Shown here: in pieces, positions 62,033 to 64,000 of the stretch
Layout of the letters: each line of letters starts with the position of its first letter
Numbering within the stretch: position 1 is the first letter of the stretch
Source of the DNA: Edolisoma coerulescens
Taxonomy: Eukaryota; Chordata; Aves; Passeriformes; Campephagidae
DNA: 64,000 nt
Direction of reading: 5' to 3'
NCBI GenBank assembly: GCA_013397115.1
Contig: VWZW01002564.1
Span: 671,053-735,052, forward strand
Made by a program: the position numbers and the translations under genes
Notes under the pieces: model-generated
What the model was told of the DNA's origin: nothing
The model's input: only the letters and a program-made list of their open reading frames with translations
Databases searched by the model: none

Positions 62033-63297
62033 GGAATCCCTACTCTATGAGCATCCTTGTCCAAACCCAGAAATTGCAGAAAAAAATGAGCTGCAAATAC
62101 CTGTGTGCCACCTGTGTGGAAAACGAAGACAAACAGGAGGCTCAGCACTGGGACCCTCAGAGGAAGGCTAAAGTGCCTTTGTCCTGTCTCCATTCCATGG
62201 GAGGACTGAAATACACCTGTGATGTTCTCCAGGAAGCCAGGGAGGCTGCTGGAATTTATGGCAGCCTTCTATAAAGCTACACCAGCACAGGAGACCAGCC
62301 AAAAATTTTGTGGTTGGCCAAGCCAGTGTGGGCTGAGCATCATCAGATGAGGCTGATCAGAACTGCCAGGAACAGGCTGTGCTGGAGGAGAGAGAGGGAA
62401 GGAAAAGCAACACATCCACCTGACCTAAGGGCAGACTCTCTGCCTCCCACTACAACTGGAAACCAGTTGAGAGTTCTGTGATGGTAGTAAAAGCACAGCA
62501 ATAAAGGGATTTAATGGCACTTCAAGTAAACACAGAACATAAATATTTAGATATTCCTTGTACGTACTTTTCTAAAGTAGGTTGAGTTATGATGTTCTGA
62601 ATGTCATATATCACAGGCAAAAGAGGGAAGACATTTGGAACCTAAACCATAGTTAAATCAACTTTTGAAAATATAGGTCTACCATAGCTGCTGAGGGCAA
62701 TATTTGCTTTACTGTGAAGATTCAGAGAGCACTGTGACCCTCTCTTTCCACGTTACTTCCTAATGTTAATCTCCTCAAAATCTATATTCTGTAACTATCT
62801 TTCAGACATAATGAACATATGTGATCTTGAAGAAAAAGCTTTAAGAGCTGCAAGCACTCACCATCTTGGAGATTATACCTAATTTCTTTAGTGGCATCAG
62901 TAAGGTGTTTGAAGGATAATGCTAGACACTGGTATTTAAAAATGTTGTTCCGATTTAACTTTTTTTTTCTTTTTTTTTAAGAAAAGGTTTTGACTTCCAA
63001 GCTGTGGCACTTCCCATGCTGCATCCAAGAAAGGAGAAGAAAAGCTGCCTATCCCAACCCATTATCGCTCATAAAAGCCTCACCAGGTTGAATTTCTGTG
63101 GCCAGGACAGACCCTGCATGCAGTCCGGTCACACCTCGAACAGAACGAGTTAGATTCCAAACGAAACCATCATTTTTAAAACTTATTCCGAAAAACGGAG
63201 CGAACTTGTACTGCCTTTGATGTGTTCCGACCTGCTCCTTTATGTTTATATGTAGGAACACAAAGACACTGTCAGTCTGTTGGTGTCACATTTGTAC

Positions 63298-63330
63298 CAA
63301 TCAAACAACAATCAAATAACAATCAAATAG
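63298..63330 (+). promoter_or_regulatory. Three-copy 11-bp CCAAT-like tandem at CpG-island border
   Basis: CAATCAAA begins at 63298, 63309 and 63320, each followed by three bases, giving three 11-bp units. The first is preceded by C, making the NF-Y-type core CCAATCA. It stands just before the GC-rich island, a typical place for upstream promoter elements. Function is inferred. Confidence 0.4.
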
Positions 63331-63669
63331 CCCGGGTGAGATCCTGCTCCTTTCACGGAGCGCTTCCACCACGTCGGGTCCTTGGCAGGGCATGGATTTA
63401 CAGCGCATGGAGCGTCCGCCACCGAGCGCCCGCTCCCTCCCTCGCTTCTCCTCCATCCCGCCCCGGGACCGTGCCATTTATTAACCCCGCTACATGGCCG
63501 TCCCCTGCCTCACTGAGAGCTTCCGTCATCAATCCCCCGCGGCTCCATCTCCGCCTTTCTCCCACACACATCCCCCGTGCCCGGGAGCTTCGCCCACCCC
63601 TGCCGGCGGCCGCCCGCTCCCTCCCAGCCCCGCGGGGCGGCTGCGGCGGGGCCGGGCCCGCGGGCACCT

Positions 63670-63692
63670 CCCTCCCTGCATCCCTCCCTCCC
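63670..63692 (-). promoter_or_regulatory. Potential G-quadruplex in the CpG island
   Basis: The plus strand has five CCC tracts (63670-72, 74-76, 82-84, 86-88, 90-92) separated by 1, 5, 1 and 1 bases, so the minus strand fits the G3 N1-7 quadruplex pattern. It is about 80-100 bases before the candidate ATG. Confidence 0.6.
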
Positions 63693-63772
63693 TGCGTGCC
63701 GCGGGATGCGCTGCCGGGCGGGCGGGCGCACACGGACCGCGCTCCCCGGGGGCAGCGGCGGGAGCCAGAACC

Positions 63773-63781
63773 ATGTCTCCG
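63773..63781 (+). CDS. Candidate first coding exon of an unnamed gene (Met-Ser-Pro)
   Basis: The ATG at 63773 has A at -3 (AGAACCATGT) and is followed after three codons by GGTGAGC, a near-consensus splice donor with GT at 63782. The simplest reading is a short coding start in a CpG-island first exon, with the gene continuing right of the window. The same frame also stays open to base 64000, so an unspliced longer N-terminus is possible, though open frames are expected in DNA this GC-rich. An out-of-frame ATG at 63706 would make a 46-codon upstream ORF overlapping it. I cannot name the gene. Confidence 0.4.
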
Positions 63782-64000
63782 GTGAGCGGCCCCGGGCGAG
63801 CGGTGCGGCTGCGGGGGAGCCGCACTCCCGTGGCCGGGCTGAGTAATCTCCCCACGGCCACCACCGGGCACGCCGGAGCGCGGGGTGATGGGCGCTGGGG
63901 CGAGAGCGGTGCGGGCGTAGGGGGGCGGCTCCGCCGCATCGCGTCCCGCTGCGGCGCGGGCAGCGCGGAGCCCCGGCCGGGCGCTGCGGGGCGGAGCCGC

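Larger units (their letters stand above)
46067..63297. other. Long gene-poor interval
   Basis: I see no convincing exon on either strand over about 17 kb. It includes the CR1 tail at 48150-48212, the hairpin at 53162-53197, (TTA)n at 55581-55605, (CATT)5 at 57719-57738 and A21 at 62012-62032. AT-rich, repeat-poor stretches at about 46.1-46.7 kb and 54.0-54.8 kb could be conserved noncoding DNA, but that cannot be shown from one sequence. Confidence 0.5.
63335..64000. promoter_or_regulatory. CpG island, probable promoter
   Basis: From about 63335 the composition changes abruptly from AT-rich to very GC-rich. CpG is dense through the window end and there are GGGCGG/CCGCCC Sp1-type boxes (for example GGGGCGGCTGCGG near 63635). 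This is typical of a TATA-less vertebrate promoter and first exon. It continues past the right edge. Such promoters are often bidirectional, and nothing on the minus strand can be assigned. Confidence 0.85.

Noticed and set aside
61670..62035. Processed pseudogene ending in A21
   Set aside because: There is no polyadenylation hexamer before the A-run, no recognisable coding sequence upstream and no target duplication.
63222..63785. 187-codon plus-strand ORF, and minus-strand ORFs of 157 and 136 codons in the same place
   Set aside because: They lie in the CpG island, where extreme GC content removes stops in most frames. Composition is Pro/Arg/Ala/Gly-rich without domains, and the frames contradict each other.
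1..64000. CRISPR arrays, operons, bacterial-type features
   Set aside because: Spliced exons, CR1 elements and a CpG island show vertebrate nuclear DNA. No regularly spaced repeats of CRISPR type are present.

Overview
The window is vertebrate nuclear DNA, and its repeats point to a bird. Several truncated CR1 LINE 3' ends carry the typical avian tail. One longer CR1 copy encodes part of an endonuclease. A solo LTR resembles one that I know as widespread in avian genomes, and there is remnant LTR-retroelement DNA. Most long ORFs here are chance frames. The only protein-coding gene I can identify with certainty is on the + strand at the left edge.

Layout. From 179 to 5371 lie the last five coding exons of PDXK (pyridoxal kinase), about 157 C-terminal residues ending in a normal stop; the 5' half of the gene is left of the window. 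From 5372 to about 9.4 kb the sequence looks like a long 3' UTR with several AATAAA signals. It contains a 5S-rRNA-derived element carrying a hairpin insertion, a self-complementary (ATT)n tract and a CR1 tail. From 14.7 to 16.2 kb there is a repeat cluster: an antisense CR1 endonuclease fragment, an LTR-like copy and a CR1 tail. A second copy of that LTR-like repeat, inverted relative to the first, lies at 20.2-20.66 kb and is followed by a broken gag-like ORF, so the family is probably an endogenous LTR element. A solo avian LTR occupies 27.56-28.09 kb. An old CR1/L3-type LINE covers about 35.0-36.65 kb on the + strand. More CR1 tails lie at 37.4, 45.9 and 48.15 kb. From about 9.5 to 63.3 kb I see no convincing coding exon: this is a gene-poor stretch.

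Right edge. From about 63.34 kb to the end there is a strong CpG island. Its left border carries a three-copy 11-bp CCAAT-like tandem. Inside are a potential G-quadruplex and, at 63773, an ATG in good context followed three codons later by a splice-donor-like GTGAGC. This is most likely the promoter and first exon of another + strand gene that I cannot name.

The two gene ends have no visible functional link. What stands out is the 5S-derived element, the inverted LTR-like pair, the old LINE, a 15-bp perfect hairpin at 53.16 kb and the structured promoter border.
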